Positions 46,813 through 56,560 of a stretch of DNA of 64,000 bases are shown here, piece after piece. A program made the position numbers and the translations under genes. Below the pieces are notes generated by a model. That model had not been told where the DNA came from. It did no database searches and saw only the letters and a program-made list of their open reading frames with translations. Position 1 is the first letter of the stretch; each line of letters begins with the position of its first letter. Location: positions 1-64,000 of the forward strand of contig NZ_JAPHNA010000005.1 of NCBI RefSeq assembly GCF_026241315.1. Direction: 5' to 3'. Source of the DNA: Campylobacter sp. MIT 21-1684. Lineage in GTDB: Bacteria; Campylobacterota; Campylobacteria; Campylobacterales; Campylobacteraceae.

Positions 46813-47736
46813 ATGAAATATGTTGTGTTTTTAAATATGGGCGGAGTGAGTCATAAAGACGAATGTGAGCTTTTTTTGAAAAATATGTTTAATGATCCTT
46901 ATATTTTAGGGATTAAAAATACATTTTTGCGTACAATTGTAGCTTCGATAATTACGCGGGCAAGAGTAAAAACTATGCAAAAAAATTATGCCCATTTAGG
47001 AGGAAAATCCCCTTTAAATGAGATTACAGAAAGACTTTGCAAGAAACTAAACGATGCAACAAATGAGTATGTGTTTGATTTTGTAAATTCGTATGTACCG
47101 CCTTTTGCACAAGATTTTTTACAAAAATATTCTTTTAAAACAGATGATGAATGCATTCTTTTTCCTTTGTATCCTCACCATTCTTGTACCACTGTAACTT
47201 CAGCACTTGAACTCTTTCAAAAATGTCTTGAGAAGTTGCAGTTTAAACTCGCTCTATCTAATACAGAAGTTTTTTATCAAAACTCGCAGTATAATGAAAT
47301 GATCATACAGCATATACTAAAAGCTAATAAAGATTTTCAAAGTCCTAAAAAAAAGACTTTGATTTTTTCTGCACACTCTTTACCTGTATCTATTATTAAA
47401 AAAGGTGATTTGTATGAAAAACATATACAAGAACATTTTAAATTTCTTAAAACACGTTTAAAGAATTTTTTCGATGATATTATACTTTCTTATCAGTCAA
47501 AACTTGGACCTGTGAAATGGTTGGGACCAAATACAAGTGATATTTTAGCCCAACTTAACAATGAAGCTCTCATTTATCCTCTTTCTTTTTGCATCGATTG
47601 TTCAGAGACTGTTTTTGAACTTGAAATTGAATACAGAAAAATAGCTTCTAAAAATTATAAAGTAATAACTTGTCCAAATGATAGTGATGAATTTGTGAAT
47701 TTTATTTTAGAATTTGTAAGCAAAAAAATTTTATAA
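46813..47736 (+). CDS. hemH: Ferrochelatase
   Basis: It inserts ferrous iron into protoporphyrin IX in the last step of haem synthesis. The 307-residue protein starts VVFLNMGGVSHKDEC. It has LFPLYPHHSCTTV, the metal-site histidine in LIFSAHSLPVSI, and the C-terminal CIDCSETVFELEIEY with the conserved glutamates. It is slightly short but complete for Campylobacter. It is the last remembered core gene before the urease locus. Confidence 0.93.
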   Translation: MKYVVFLNMGGVSHKDECELFLKNMFNDPYILGIKNTFLRTIVASIITRARVKTMQKNYAHLGGKSPLNEITERLCKKLNDATNEYVFDFVNSYVPPFAQDFLQKYSFKTDDECILFPLYPHHSCTTVTSALELFQKCLEKLQFKLALSNTEVFYQNSQYNEMIIQHILKANKDFQSPKKKTLIFSAHSLPVSIIKKGDLYEKHIQEHFKFLKTRLKNFFDDIILSYQSKLGPVKWLGPNTSDILAQLNNEALIYPLSFCIDCSETVFELEIEYRKIASKNYKVITCPNDSDEFVNFILEFVSKKIL

Positions 47737-48014
47737 CTCTTCTATTTATTTTTTATATCTTAGATATAGTTTTGTAAAAAATTCTTCATTCAATTACTTC
47801 TTTTCCCAACTTTTCCATTTAGTTTTGTATTTTTGATTTGAAAATCTGTTGTCATTATTTAAAATAAAAGCTATTTAGCCCTTTTTTTCAATGTTTTGAA
47901 ATAAAAAATTAAATTACTAATAAAAAATATATAAATTATTTCTTAAATTTATATATTTTTAAACTATTTTGAATATAATTTTCTTATAATTTTATTGAAA
48001 GGAAGGAAAAAAGT
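47737..48014 (+). promoter_or_regulatory. Regulatory region of the urease/amtB locus
   Basis: 278 almost purely A+T bases without a gene. TATATC-TTA-GATATA at about 47754-47768 could weakly terminate hemH. A 15-bp perfect inverted repeat occupies 47923-47960. Two TATAAT hexamers lie at 47974-47979 and 47985-47990. AAAGGAAGGA serves as a strong ribosome site for amtB. The arrangement suggests a regulated promoter for the locus. Confidence 0.5.
47923..47960. repeat. 15-bp perfect inverted repeat upstream of amtB
   Basis: AAAAATATATAAATT and AATTTATATATTTTT pair exactly with an 8-base spacer (ATTTCTTA). All stem pairs are A-T. It ends 13 bases before the first TATAAT. TATAA-N14-TTATA within it recalls the spacing of NikR operators, but the match is only suggestive. 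Confidence 0.6.
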
Positions 48015-49244
48015 ATGGATGCTATCAATTCAAGCTTTATTTTATTATGCACTTTGCTTGTTTTATTAATGACTCCGTCTTTGGCTATGTTTTATTCTGG
48101 TATGGTGAAGAGTAAAAATACTTTAAACACTATTATGAACTGTTTTATTGTATTTGGGGTAATTACCTTGCAATGGATAGTGCTTGGTTATACTCTTTCT
48201 TTTGGTCCTGACTCTGGTTTTGCTTTTATAGGAAATCTTGAAAATGCTTTCTTAAAAAATCTTGATGGTTTGAATGATTCTGGAGTACCAAATATTTTGT
48301 TTATGGCTTTTCAAATGATGTTTGCCTTGATTGCTTGTGCTATTATCACGGGTTCTTTAGTTGGTAGGATTAAACTTGGTGTTTTGGTTGTATTTTTGCT
48401 TTTTTGGAGCACTTTTGTTTATGATGTTTTAGCACATATGATTTGGAGTGAAGATGGTTTCTTACTCGTTCGCGGCAGTCTTGATTTTGCAGGTGGAGGT
48501 GTTGTGCATATTAGCTCTGGAGTTGCAGGTTTAGTTGGTGCTTTGCTTGTTGGAGCAAGAAAAGGAGGGCAAGAAAATTCAAACGCTCATTCTATTCCTT
48601 ATGCTTTTTTAGGGGCAATTTTGCTTTTTATAGGTTGGCTTGGTTTTAATGCAGGAAGTGCCGGTGGTGTTGATATGATTGCTGTTAATGCGTTTGTGGT
48701 GAGTATAATAAGCGCTGCTATGGGTTTTTTAACTTGGGTTCTTCTTGAATGGCTTTTACATAAAAAACCAACTATTTTAGGAGGTTTAAGTGGTTTAGTT
48801 GCCGGACTTGTCGGTATTACACCAGCTTGTGGTTTTGTTGATGTGTTTGCAAGTTTATTTATAGGTTTCTTTGCTTCAGTGTTTTGTTATTTTGGTTTGA
48901 GTTTTATTAAATACAAGCTAAAACTAGATGATTCCTTAGATGCTTTTTCTTTGCACGGCATAGGAGGTATTTGGGGAGGCATAGCTACCGGACTTTTTGC
49001 TAATGCAAAAATTAATCCAGCTGTCGTTTCTGATACAGCTTTAGGAGAGGGTTTTTTAATAAGCGGAAACACTGCTTTGTTTTTTGAACAACTCTTTGCT
49101 ATTTGTGTTTGTATAGTCTTGTCTGCTGCGATGAGTTTTCTTTTTTTTAAAATTATAGGACTTTTTACAAGCTTGAGAGTAGAGGAGGAAATTGAACACA
49201 AAGGTCTTGATATTCATTTACACGGAGAGAAGGCTTATAACTAA
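48015..49244 (+). CDS. amtB: Ammonium transporter Amt
   Basis: A 409-residue ammonium channel with about 11 membrane helices. Signatures are FYSGMVKSKNTLN near residue 28, FAGGGVVHISSGVAGLVGAL with the first pore histidine, GFNAGSAGG, GLVAGLVGITPACGFV and FSLHGIGGIWGG with the second histidine. The C-terminus is short and ends HLHGEKAYN. It heads the urease cluster, 76 bases before ureA. Co-location suggests that ammonium transport and urea breakdown are used together, either for nitrogen supply or for disposal of product. From memory it is not a usual partner of ureAB in Helicobacter pylori. Confidence 0.92.
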   Translation: MDAINSSFILLCTLLVLLMTPSLAMFYSGMVKSKNTLNTIMNCFIVFGVITLQWIVLGYTLSFGPDSGFAFIGNLENAFLKNLDGLNDSGVPNILFMAFQMMFALIACAIITGSLVGRIKLGVLVVFLLFWSTFVYDVLAHMIWSEDGFLLVRGSLDFAGGGVVHISSGVAGLVGALLVGARKGGQENSNAHSIPYAFLGAILLFIGWLGFNAGSAGGVDMIAVNAFVVSIISAAMGFLTWVLLEWLLHKKPTILGGLSGLVAGLVGITPACGFVDVFASLFIGFFASVFCYFGLSFIKYKLKLDDSLDAFSLHGIGGIWGGIATGLFANAKINPAVVSDTALGEGFLISGNTALFFEQLFAICVCIVLSAAMSFLFFKIIGLFTSLRVEEEIEHKGLDIHLHGEKAYN

Positions 49245-49320
49245 TATAATATTCAAATTTTAAATACTATATTAAAAAATTATATTAAGTTATATTTTAT
49301 TTAAATTAATGGAGATTATT

Positions 49321-49950
49321 GTGAGATTAAGTCCGAGAGAAATAGAAAAATTGCTTTTACATTATGCTGGTGTTGTGGCAAAAGAGAGAAAGAAAAAAAA
49401 GATAAAGCTTAATTATGTTGAAGCCATAGCTTTAATCAGTATGGAGATTATGGAAAGTGCAAGAGAAGGTAAGAAAACAGTTGCAGAGCTTATGAGTTAT
49501 GGAAGAGAGCTTTTAAAAGCCAATGAAGTGATGGATGGAGTGGCAAGTATGATTGATGAAGTGCAGGTTGAAGCAAGTTTTTTAGATGGTACCAAGCTTG
49601 TTACTATTCATAATCCTATTGAGGATACTTGTACATTTACTCCCGGTGAATATATACTTTCAAATGAAGATATAGTGCTTAACCATAACAAAGAATCTTT
49701 AAGTATTAAGGTTTTAAACAAAGGTGATAGACCCATACAAGTGGGTTCTCATTTTCATTTTTTTGAAGTCAATAGCTTTTTGCACTTTGAGCGTGAAAAA
49801 GCTATTGGTAAAAGACTTGATATTGCTTCAGGTACTGCTGTGAGGTTTGAACCGGGTGAAAGTAAAATTGTAGAATTAATTGATTTTGGCGGAAAAAGAA
49901 AATTCTGTGGATTGAATACTTTTATAAATTCAAAAAAAGCCAACAGATAA
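49321..49950 (+). CDS. ureA: Urease subunit UreA (fused gamma + beta)
   Basis: The small structural subunit of nickel urease. At 209 residues it joins the gamma domain ([30 protein letters not shown]) and the beta domain ([26 protein letters not shown]). These are separate proteins in most bacteria, and the fusion is the epsilonproteobacterial arrangement. The frame can start at an ATG at 49309, but TGGAG is six bases before a GTG at 49321, giving the family start [10 protein letters not shown]. ureB begins 29 bases after the stop. Confidence 0.95.
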   Translation: MRLSPREIEKLLLHYAGVVAKERKKKKIKLNYVEAIALISMEIMESAREGKKTVAELMSYGRELLKANEVMDGVASMIDEVQVEASFLDGTKLVTIHNPIEDTCTFTPGEYILSNEDIVLNHNKESLSIKVLNKGDRPIQVGSHFHFFEVNSFLHFEREKAIGKRLDIASGTAVRFEPGESKIVELIDFGGKRKFCGLNTFINSKKANR

Positions 49951-49979
49951 AAATTGAGCAAATAAAATAAAGGCAAAAG

Positions 49980-51683
49980 ATGAAAAAAATTTCACGAAAA
50001 GATTATGTTGCTATGTATGGACCAAGTGTTGCAGATAAAATAAGACTTGCGGATACAAATTTGTTTTGCGAAATTGAAAAGGATTTTACACTTTATGGTG
50101 AAGAGGTAAAATTTGGTGGAGGTAAAAACATACGTGATGGTATGGCACAGAGTGCAAGTGTATATAAAAATGAACTTGATCTTGTGATTACAAATGCAGT
50201 GGTTATTGATTATACAGGTATTTTTAAAGCTGATATTGGGATTAAAGATTCAAAAATTATTGCACTTGGTAAAGCTGGTAATCCAGATACACAAGATGGA
50301 GTAAATATGATTATCGGTTGTAGTACTGAGGTGATAGCAGCTGAAGGTTTGATTGTAACAGCTGGAGGCATTGATACGCATATTCATTTTATCTCACCGA
50401 CTCAAATTCCAACTGCTTTGTATAGTGGCATTACGACGATAATAGGTGGAGGTACAGGACCTACTGCAGGAACGAAAGCTACTACTTGCACTCCCGGACA
50501 AACAAATATCAGTTTAATGCTCCGTTGTGCTGAGGCTTTTGCTGTGAATTTGGGATTTTTTGGTAAAGGTAATAGTTCTAATGAAAAGGCTTTGGAAGAA
50601 CAAATCAAAGCTGGAGCTTTAGGTTTAAAGATACACGAGGATTGGGGAGCAACACCTGCTGTTATCGATAAGGCTTTAAATGTAGCACAAAAATATGATG
50701 TACAAGTGGCTATTCATACTGATACTTTGAATGAAAGCGGATTTCTTGAAGAAACTTTAGCCGCGATTAATGGTAGGACAATTCACACTTTTCACACAGA
50801 AGGTGCTGGTGGTGGGCATGCGCCCGATATCATAAAAGCAGCTGGGCAACTAAATGTTTTACCAGCTTCTACAAATCCTACTTTGCCATTTACAAAAAAC
50901 ACTCTTGATGAGCATTTGGATATGCTTATGGTATGCCATCATTTAGATAAAAATATAAAAGAGGATTTAGCTTTTGCAGATAGTAGGATTCGACCTGAAA
51001 CTATAGCAGCAGAAGATACTTTGCATGATATGGGTGTTTTATCTATTGTAAGTTCTGATTCTCAAGCTATGGGAAGAGTTGCAGAACTCATTACAAGAAC
51101 TTGGCAAATGGCTGATAAATGTAAAAATGAATTTGGGCTTTTGCAAGAGGAAAATGGAGAAAATGATAATTTTAGAATTAAAAGATATATAGCAAAATAT
51201 ACTATCAATCCGGCTATTGCATGTGGAATTTCTGAATATGTAGGTTCGGTTGAAGTTGGAAAATTTGCTGATTTGGTGCTTTGGAAAAGAGCTTTGTTTG
51301 GGATAAAACCTGAAATGATACTTAAGAATGGTTTTATTGTTGCTTCGCAAATGGGCGATTCAAATGCTTCTATCCCAACACCTCAACCTGTGATGTATGC
51401 ACCGATGTTTGGGAGTTATGGTCAGGCAGTACAAGAGTGTGCTAACATTTTTGTTTCACAGAAAGCTTTTGACTTGGGCATTAAACAAAAATTAGGGCTT
51501 CAAAAAAGGGTTTTGCCTGTTAAAAACTGCACCAACCTTACAAAGAAAGAGATGAAATTTAACGATGTGGTTGCAAATATAGATGTAAATCCAGAAAGTT
51601 ATGAAGTAAAGATTGATGGAAAGCTAATCACTTCTCAACCTGTCGATAAAGTTGCTTTAGGACAGCTTTATACTTTATTTTAG
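49980..51683 (+). CDS. ureB: Urease catalytic (alpha) subunit UreB
   Basis: The 567-residue catalytic subunit hydrolyses urea to ammonia and carbamate. Every nickel ligand is at the canonical number: His134 and His136 (DTHIHF), carbamylated Lys217 (GLKIHED), His246, His272 (HTEGAGGGH) and Asp360 (SSDSQAMGR). Flap Cys319 and catalytic His320 lie in MVCHHLD. AAAGGCAAAAG precedes the ATG. It is equivalent to UreC of other bacteria. The enzyme should be active if the accessory proteins deliver nickel. Confidence 0.97.
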   Translation: MKKISRKDYVAMYGPSVADKIRLADTNLFCEIEKDFTLYGEEVKFGGGKNIRDGMAQSASVYKNELDLVITNAVVIDYTGIFKADIGIKDSKIIALGKAGNPDTQDGVNMIIGCSTEVIAAEGLIVTAGGIDTHIHFISPTQIPTALYSGITTIIGGGTGPTAGTKATTCTPGQTNISLMLRCAEAFAVNLGFFGKGNSSNEKALEEQIKAGALGLKIHEDWGATPAVIDKALNVAQKYDVQVAIHTDTLNESGFLEETLAAINGRTIHTFHTEGAGGGHAPDIIKAAGQLNVLPASTNPTLPFTKNTLDEHLDMLMVCHHLDKNIKEDLAFADSRIRPETIAAEDTLHDMGVLSIVSSDSQAMGRVAELITRTWQMADKCKNEFGLLQEENGENDNFRIKRYIAKYTINPAIACGISEYVGSVEVGKFADLVLWKRALFGIKPEMILKNGFIVASQMGDSNASIPTPQPVMYAPMFGSYGQAVQECANIFVSQKAFDLGIKQKLGLQKRVLPVKNCTNLTKKEMKFNDVVANIDVNPESYEVKIDGKLITSQPVDKVALGQLYTLF

Positions 51684-51719
51684 TTAAAGATTGAGTATCT
51701 AAAAATAAAAAGGAAAAAA

Positions 51720-52232
51720 ATGCTAGGGCTTGTTTTGTTTTATGTCGGTGCTGTGTTGATGAGTAATGGTATATGCCGTTTAAGTCGTGTTGAAATTAAA
51801 TCGGCTGCTATAATGAATTTCTTTGTTGGCGCACTTTGCGTTTCTGTTAATTGCATTTATATTGCAAAAGCTATTTTCAGTGATGGCGAACTTAGTGATT
51901 TTTATATAGGAGCAATGGGACTGCTTTTTGGTTTTACATATCTTTTTATAGCCTTAAATGCTTTTTTCGACCTTGATCAAAGAGCTTTAGCTTATTTTAA
52001 TTTGTTTGTAGCTTTAAATACTATTCCAGCAGCTTTTTTAAGTTATGATCATACAATACAAGGTTTAGTTTTTAGTGTTATTTAGCTTGCTTGGGGAATT
52101 TTATGGTTTTCGGTTTTTTTAGAGCTTTGTATCAATAAAGAATTACATTTCGTTCCATATTTAGCTTTATTTGAAGGTGTTTTTACAGCTTTTCTTCCTG
52201 CTTGGCTTTTTTTTACAGGTGTTTTCAAATGA
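51720..52232 (+). pseudogene. ureI: Acid-gated urea channel UreI, interrupted by an in-frame TAG
   Basis: The reading frame encodes a UreI-like six-helix channel: GLVLFYVGAVLMSNGIC, MNFFVGALCVSVN, GLLFGFTYLFIALN and NTIPAAFLSYDH. It stops at TAG 52083-52085 after 121 residues. The same frame continues with LAWGILWFSVFLEL and ends LPAWLFFTGVFK at TGA 52230-52232, exactly overlapping the ureE start (ATGA). In UreI a tryptophan precedes LAWG, so one TGG-to-TAG change explains it. Without the stop it would be 170 residues. The truncated form lacks the last two helices and is probably non-functional. An assembly error or amber readthrough cannot be excluded. Confidence 0.85.
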
Positions 52233-52723
52233 TTATAGAACGTATTTTAGGAAATATCCATCAAGAAATTGTTCAAGGTTTTGAAGTTGATAAGGTTGAG
52301 CTTGAGTGGTTTAATGCTTTTAGAAGAATCCATCGCTTTGAGACAAAGCAGGGTGAAGTGTTTGCTGTAAGATTAAAACAAAATAAAGGTTTAAATGACG
52401 GAGATATTCTTTTTAAAGAAAAAGGAAGGATAATTATTGTTTGTATAGTTCCTGTTGTAACTTTATGTGTGCGTTTAGAAGGGCTTTGTGCTGTGGCAGG
52501 TTTATGCTATGAGCTTGGAAATTTACATACAGCTTTATTTTTTCTTCCTCAAAATATGGAATTTCAAATTCCTTTTCAAGCACACTTGCAAAAGGTTTTA
52601 GAAAGACTTAATCTGTCTTTTGAAAAGAAAATGTGCATTTTGAATTCAAAAGACAGACTTATGATTGCAAACACATTAAAAATGGATTTAAATTGCGAAA
52701 TTTCTATGAGATCAAAAAAATGA
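52229..52723 (+). CDS. ureE: Urease accessory protein UreE (nickel metallochaperone)
   Basis: UreE carries nickel to the UreF-UreG-UreH complex. The 164-residue protein starts MIIERILGNI at an ATG overlapping the ureI stop. It keeps the ligand region LCYELGNLHTALFF (the conserved metal-site histidine) and lacks a histidine-rich tail. Its stop overlaps ureF (ATGA), so the accessory genes are coupled. The ureI amber codon could lower its translation. Confidence 0.92.
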   Translation: MIIERILGNIHQEIVQGFEVDKVELEWFNAFRRIHRFETKQGEVFAVRLKQNKGLNDGDILFKEKGRIIIVCIVPVVTLCVRLEGLCAVAGLCYELGNLHTALFFLPQNMEFQIPFQAHLQKVLERLNLSFEKKMCILNSKDRLMIANTLKMDLNCEISMRSKK

Positions 52724-53379
52724 ATTTTTTACTTTTGCAAATTACCGACTCTGCTTTTCCCATAGGTGCTTTTGCACATTCTTTTGGTTTAGAAACTTAT
52801 GTGCAGTGTGGAAAGATAGCTAAAGCTCAGGAACTTAAGGAGTATATGAAAGCGTATTTAGGCACTCTTTTATATACTGATTTTTTAGTTTTAAAACTCA
52901 TTGAACAAAGCAGTTCTTTAGAAGAAGTTCTTGAGCTTGAAACTCTTTTTTGTGCAAGCATACAAGCTGCTGAGCTTCGTAATGCAATGCATAAATTGGG
53001 TAAATCTTTTCTTAAATGCCTCAATGCTCTTGCTTTGGAAGAAAAAGAGGATTTTTTAAAATATCAAAAGCAAAGTAAATTGTATCTATATCCTTGTGTT
53101 TATGGAGTTTTTTGTAAGGCATATGCAATGGAATTTGAACACTATCTTAAGGCATATATGTATTCACAAACTTCAAATCAAATTACTACTTGTGTAAAAC
53201 TTGTACCACTTGCACAGAGTGAAGGGCAAGAAGTTCTTGCTTCCTTGCATACTGAATTTGAAAACTTGGTTAAAAGGCTTGACAAGCTTGACAAAGAGGA
53301 TTTTTGTGCTGTGAGTCCTGCTTATGAGATTAAAGCTATGGCACATCAAAATCTTTATTCAAGACTTTATATGTCTTAA
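52720..53379 (+). CDS. ureF: Urease accessory protein UreF
   Basis: UreF regulates the GTPase UreG during assembly of the nickel centre. The 219-residue helical protein begins with the family's [25 protein letters not shown] and has [13 protein letters not shown] and [11 protein letters not shown]. Start chosen at 52720, overlapping the ureE stop; the longer frame from 52633 lies inside ureE. It is followed 11 bases later by ureG behind AAAGGAG. Confidence 0.93.
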   Translation: MNFLLLQITDSAFPIGAFAHSFGLETYVQCGKIAKAQELKEYMKAYLGTLLYTDFLVLKLIEQSSSLEEVLELETLFCASIQAAELRNAMHKLGKSFLKCLNALALEEKEDFLKYQKQSKLYLYPCVYGVFCKAYAMEFEHYLKAYMYSQTSNQITTCVKLVPLAQSEGQEVLASLHTEFENLVKRLDKLDKEDFCAVSPAYEIKAMAHQNLYSRLYMS

Positions 53380-53390
53380 AAGGAGAAATT

Positions 53391-53996
53391 ATGATAACAA
53401 TTGGAATAGGGGGACCTGTTGGCAGTGGAAAAACAGCTTTGATTGAGGCTTTGACAAGACAAATGAGTGCAAACTATTCTTTGGCTGTGATTACTAATGA
53501 TATTTATACTCAAGAAGATGCTAGGTTTATGAGTGAAAATTCTGTTTTAGATTCGGCAAGAATTTTAGGCGTAGAAACAGGAGGTTGTCCTCATACTGCT
53601 ATTCGAGAAGATGCTTCTATGAATTTGCAAGCTTTAGAAGAAATGGAGCGGAGATTTACAGATTTAGAGCTTGTGTTTATAGAAAGTGGCGGTGATAATT
53701 TAGCTGCAAGTTTTAGTCCTGAACTTGTTGATTTTAGTATTTTTGTTATTGATGTTTGTGCTGGAGATAAAATTCCACGCAAAGGAGGACCCGGTATAAT
53801 GCACTCTGACTTGCTTTGTATCAATAAAATAGATCTTGCTACTTATGTAGGAGCAGATTTAAGTTTAATGAAAGATGACACAAAGAGAATGCGTGGTGAA
53901 AAACCTTTTGTTTTCACAAATTTACGAACAAAGGAGGGTTTAGATTCTGTGATAGAATGGATAAAAAAACATGCACTTTTAGAAGAATTTCTATGA
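53391..53996 (+). CDS. ureG: Urease accessory GTPase UreG
   Basis: A SIMIBI GTPase that powers nickel insertion. The 201-residue protein has the P-loop [25 protein letters not shown], the metal-binding [13 protein letters not shown] (the CPH motif), FIESGGDNL and CINKIDLA as the base-recognition motif. All are intact. AAAGGAGAA precedes the ATG. Its stop overlaps the ureH start (ATGA). Confidence 0.95.
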   Translation: MITIGIGGPVGSGKTALIEALTRQMSANYSLAVITNDIYTQEDARFMSENSVLDSARILGVETGGCPHTAIREDASMNLQALEEMERRFTDLELVFIESGGDNLAASFSPELVDFSIFVIDVCAGDKIPRKGGPGIMHSDLLCINKIDLATYVGADLSLMKDDTKRMRGEKPFVFTNLRTKEGLDSVIEWIKKHALLEEFL

Positions 53997-54751
53997 GTGT
54001 TTTTGCACAAAAAAGCGTTTTAAAACTTAAAACAAAGCTTTCATTTAAAAACAATACTTGTGTTGAGAGTTTATATTTTACTCCACCGCTTAAAATTATT
54101 TGTCCCAATCAAAAAGTTGAAAAATTAGAGCTTATGCTTTTATCAGTATCAGCAGGATTGATGAAAGATGATGAGCAAGATATTGTTATAGAAATAGGCA
54201 AACAAAGCAAAGTAAAGCTTTGTTCTCAAAGTTACGAAAAGATTCATAATACCTACGATTCTTTTGCAAGTAAAAACAGCCTGATATGTCTTAAAGAAGG
54301 CGCTTTTTTGCAGTACGATCCTTTGCCTGTAATTGCCTTTGCAAATTCAAGTTTTAAAGCTACAACTTGTATCAAGCTTGAAAAAAATTCTTCTTTGCAT
54401 TATAGTGAAATTTTTTGTGCAGGAAGGGTTTTGAGAAATGAAATTTTTGCTTTTAAAGAATTTTGTTCTAAACTTTCAATTTTTCGCGATGAAGAGCTTA
54501 TACTTTTTGATAATCTTTGCTTAAAACCTAAATATATGGCTTTGCAAAATTGTTGCCTCTTTGATGGCTACACTCATTATTTAAGTCTTATTTTGTTTGA
54601 TGAGAATTTAGAATATGAAAATTTAAAACAGCAATGTCTTGCTTCTAAGCTTAATATTGGTATAAGCTCCTTAAATGGAGGTATTGTTGTGAGAGCTTTG
54701 GCAAATACAAGTGAAAGTTTAATAGAATTTAAAGAATCTCTCAAACTATAA
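53993..54751 (+). CDS. ureH: Urease accessory protein UreH (UreD)
   Basis: UreH/UreD binds the apo-urease and forms the scaffold for UreF and UreG. The 252-residue protein starts [15 protein letters not shown], with [39 protein letters not shown] and [16 protein letters not shown] in family order. The start at 53993 overlaps ureG. It is the last gene of the cluster. pbpB ends 18 bases further on in the opposite direction, with no strong terminator hairpin between. Confidence 0.92.
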   Translation: MSVFAQKSVLKLKTKLSFKNNTCVESLYFTPPLKIICPNQKVEKLELMLLSVSAGLMKDDEQDIVIEIGKQSKVKLCSQSYEKIHNTYDSFASKNSLICLKEGAFLQYDPLPVIAFANSSFKATTCIKLEKNSSLHYSEIFCAGRVLRNEIFAFKEFCSKLSIFRDEELILFDNLCLKPKYMALQNCCLFDGYTHYLSLILFDENLEYENLKQQCLASKLNIGISSLNGGIVVRALANTSESLIEFKESLKL

Positions 54752-54769
54752 AGGCTATTGTTTTGACTT

Positions 54770-56554
54770 TTATTTGTTTTGTGGTGAGAGAAAATTTTCA
54801 CTGATTAAGGTATCCACGACATCTTTAAAAATAGGCAGAGCGCTTTGAGCAGCGTAGTAGCTGTAAGCTTTAGTAGGATTTCTTACTAACACTCCTATAG
54901 TATAAGCATTTTTGTCATCATTGGCAAAACCAAAGAAAGAAGCATTATAGCGGTTTGTTGTATAACCTTCTTTTTCAGCTATCCTTGCCGTCCCTGTTTT
55001 GCCTCCCACTATAATCCCTTGTGTTATAGCTTTTTTTCCTGTGCCTTTTTCTATAACATTGATAAGTATTTGTTGTATAGTTTTTGCTGTATTTTTTGAA
55101 AGGATTTTCTCTTGTTGTGTTTCAGTATCAAGATTTGTGAAATGTCCATTTTGAAAGAATTTTTCAGCTAAACGTGGAGTAATATATACTCCATCATTGT
55201 TAAATACATTATAGGCTGCAAGGAGTTGTATGAAGGTTGTTTTGAGTCCGTAACCATAACTTAAAACAGATTTTTCTATCTCTCTAAGTTTTTTTGGATT
55301 TGGCACTTCACCCTTTTGTTCATAAGGCAAGTCAATACCGCTTCTTTCTCCAAATTTAAAGATTCTTAGTCCAGCTATCATTTCTGCATTATTTAACCTT
55401 TTTGCAATTTGTATCATACCGATATTAGAAGAGTACATAATAATCTCTTCCATACTCATTTTATCTGCTTTGTGGTCATCTTGTATTGTAAAGCGTCCAA
55501 GTTTATATTGACCCCCATAGGTTTTGATAATTTCATCAGTTTTAATTTTCCCTAGACTTAAGGCTGTGCTAAAGATAAAAGGCTTGATTACAGAACCAGC
55601 TTCATAGCCATATTCAATAGCACTTGCATTCAATACAGATAAATCTTTTCCACGATTTTGTGGATTGTAGCGTCTTGTGCTTGCTAAAGTTACTATTTTA
55701 CCGCTTTTGCTTTCCATAATCCCGACTAAAATCTCACTTGCCTGTAAGTCAGTATTTGTTTGATCTATAAGTTTTTCTATACTTTTTTGTAGTTTTAAAG
55801 AGATATTAAGGTATAAATCACATCCATTAATTTTTTTTTGCTGCAAGGAACTTGAATTTAAAATAATATTACCACCTATGTCTTTTAAGCCTTGAATTTT
55901 TTCATTTTGTAAAGCACTAAGGCATTGGTCATAATATTTTTCCAAACCTTTTACACCTTTATTTTTTAAAACTCCATTTTCTTTATTCAAAAGCATTCGT
56001 GTATATCCTATGGCAGGAGTAAGAGAATCTTGTGATATATAGTTTCTATCTTCTTGATGTTCTATGATGTCAAGTCCTCTTGTTTCGACTCTGCCATTAC
56101 TATTAGTAAAAGCTTTAAAAAAACCTTGAATATAGAGCTTTTTAGCTAAATCTTTAAGGTAACTTGCTTGTTTAGAATCTAAATTTTGCAGAAGTACAAA
56201 ATTATAACTCCGTTTTTTTTGAGTTCGCATTCTTTTTTGAATCGCTTCAAGTTCATTGTCGCTAATACCGCTATAAATTTGAAAGAGTTTTAAAAAAAGG
56301 TCAAATTTATCTTTATTAATACTTCTAAGATCAATTTCAGCCCTGTAAATCTGACGAGAAGTAGCTATGGTAAAATTATCTTTAGTGATAATATTTCCTC
56401 TTAAAGCAAGGTTGTGTTGATTTTTTTCGGTATTTGGAATTTGACGCTTTGAGGTGAGAAAGAAAGTAGAACTAAGAAAAATAATCATAAACAAAAGTGC
56501 CATACAATACGCAAAGGCAACTTTTGAAACTCTATTTTTTTTATGTTCTTCCAT
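54770..56554 (-). CDS. pbpB: Penicillin-binding protein 2 / FtsI-type transpeptidase
   Basis: A class B penicillin-binding protein for septal peptidoglycan cross-linking. The 594-residue protein has an N-terminal anchor (about 12-32), the dimerisation part with LALRGNIITKDN, the acylated serine in YEAGSVIKPF, YSSNIGMIQIA (SxN motif) and GGKTGTARIAE (KTG). FtsI and MrdA types are hard to tell apart without alignment. The position before fliE-flgC-flgB matches C. jejuni pbpB (Cj0525c). Six bases separate it from fliE, so it may be read from the flagellar promoter too. Confidence 0.88.
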   Translation of the reverse strand: MEEHKKNRVSKVAFAYCMALLFMIIFLSSTFFLTSKRQIPNTEKNQHNLALRGNIITKDNFTIATSRQIYRAEIDLRSINKDKFDLFLKLFQIYSGISDNELEAIQKRMRTQKKRSYNFVLLQNLDSKQASYLKDLAKKLYIQGFFKAFTNSNGRVETRGLDIIEHQEDRNYISQDSLTPAIGYTRMLLNKENGVLKNKGVKGLEKYYDQCLSALQNEKIQGLKDIGGNIILNSSSLQQKKINGCDLYLNISLKLQKSIEKLIDQTNTDLQASEILVGIMESKSGKIVTLASTRRYNPQNRGKDLSVLNASAIEYGYEAGSVIKPFIFSTALSLGKIKTDEIIKTYGGQYKLGRFTIQDDHKADKMSMEEIIMYSSNIGMIQIAKRLNNAEMIAGLRIFKFGERSGIDLPYEQKGEVPNPKKLREIEKSVLSYGYGLKTTFIQLLAAYNVFNNDGVYITPRLAEKFFQNGHFTNLDTETQQEKILSKNTAKTIQQILINVIEKGTGKKAITQGIIVGGKTGTARIAEKEGYTTNRYNASFFGFANDDKNAYTIGVLVRNPTKAYSYYAAQSALPIFKDVVDTLISENFLSPQNK

Positions 56555-56560
56555 AAAAAT

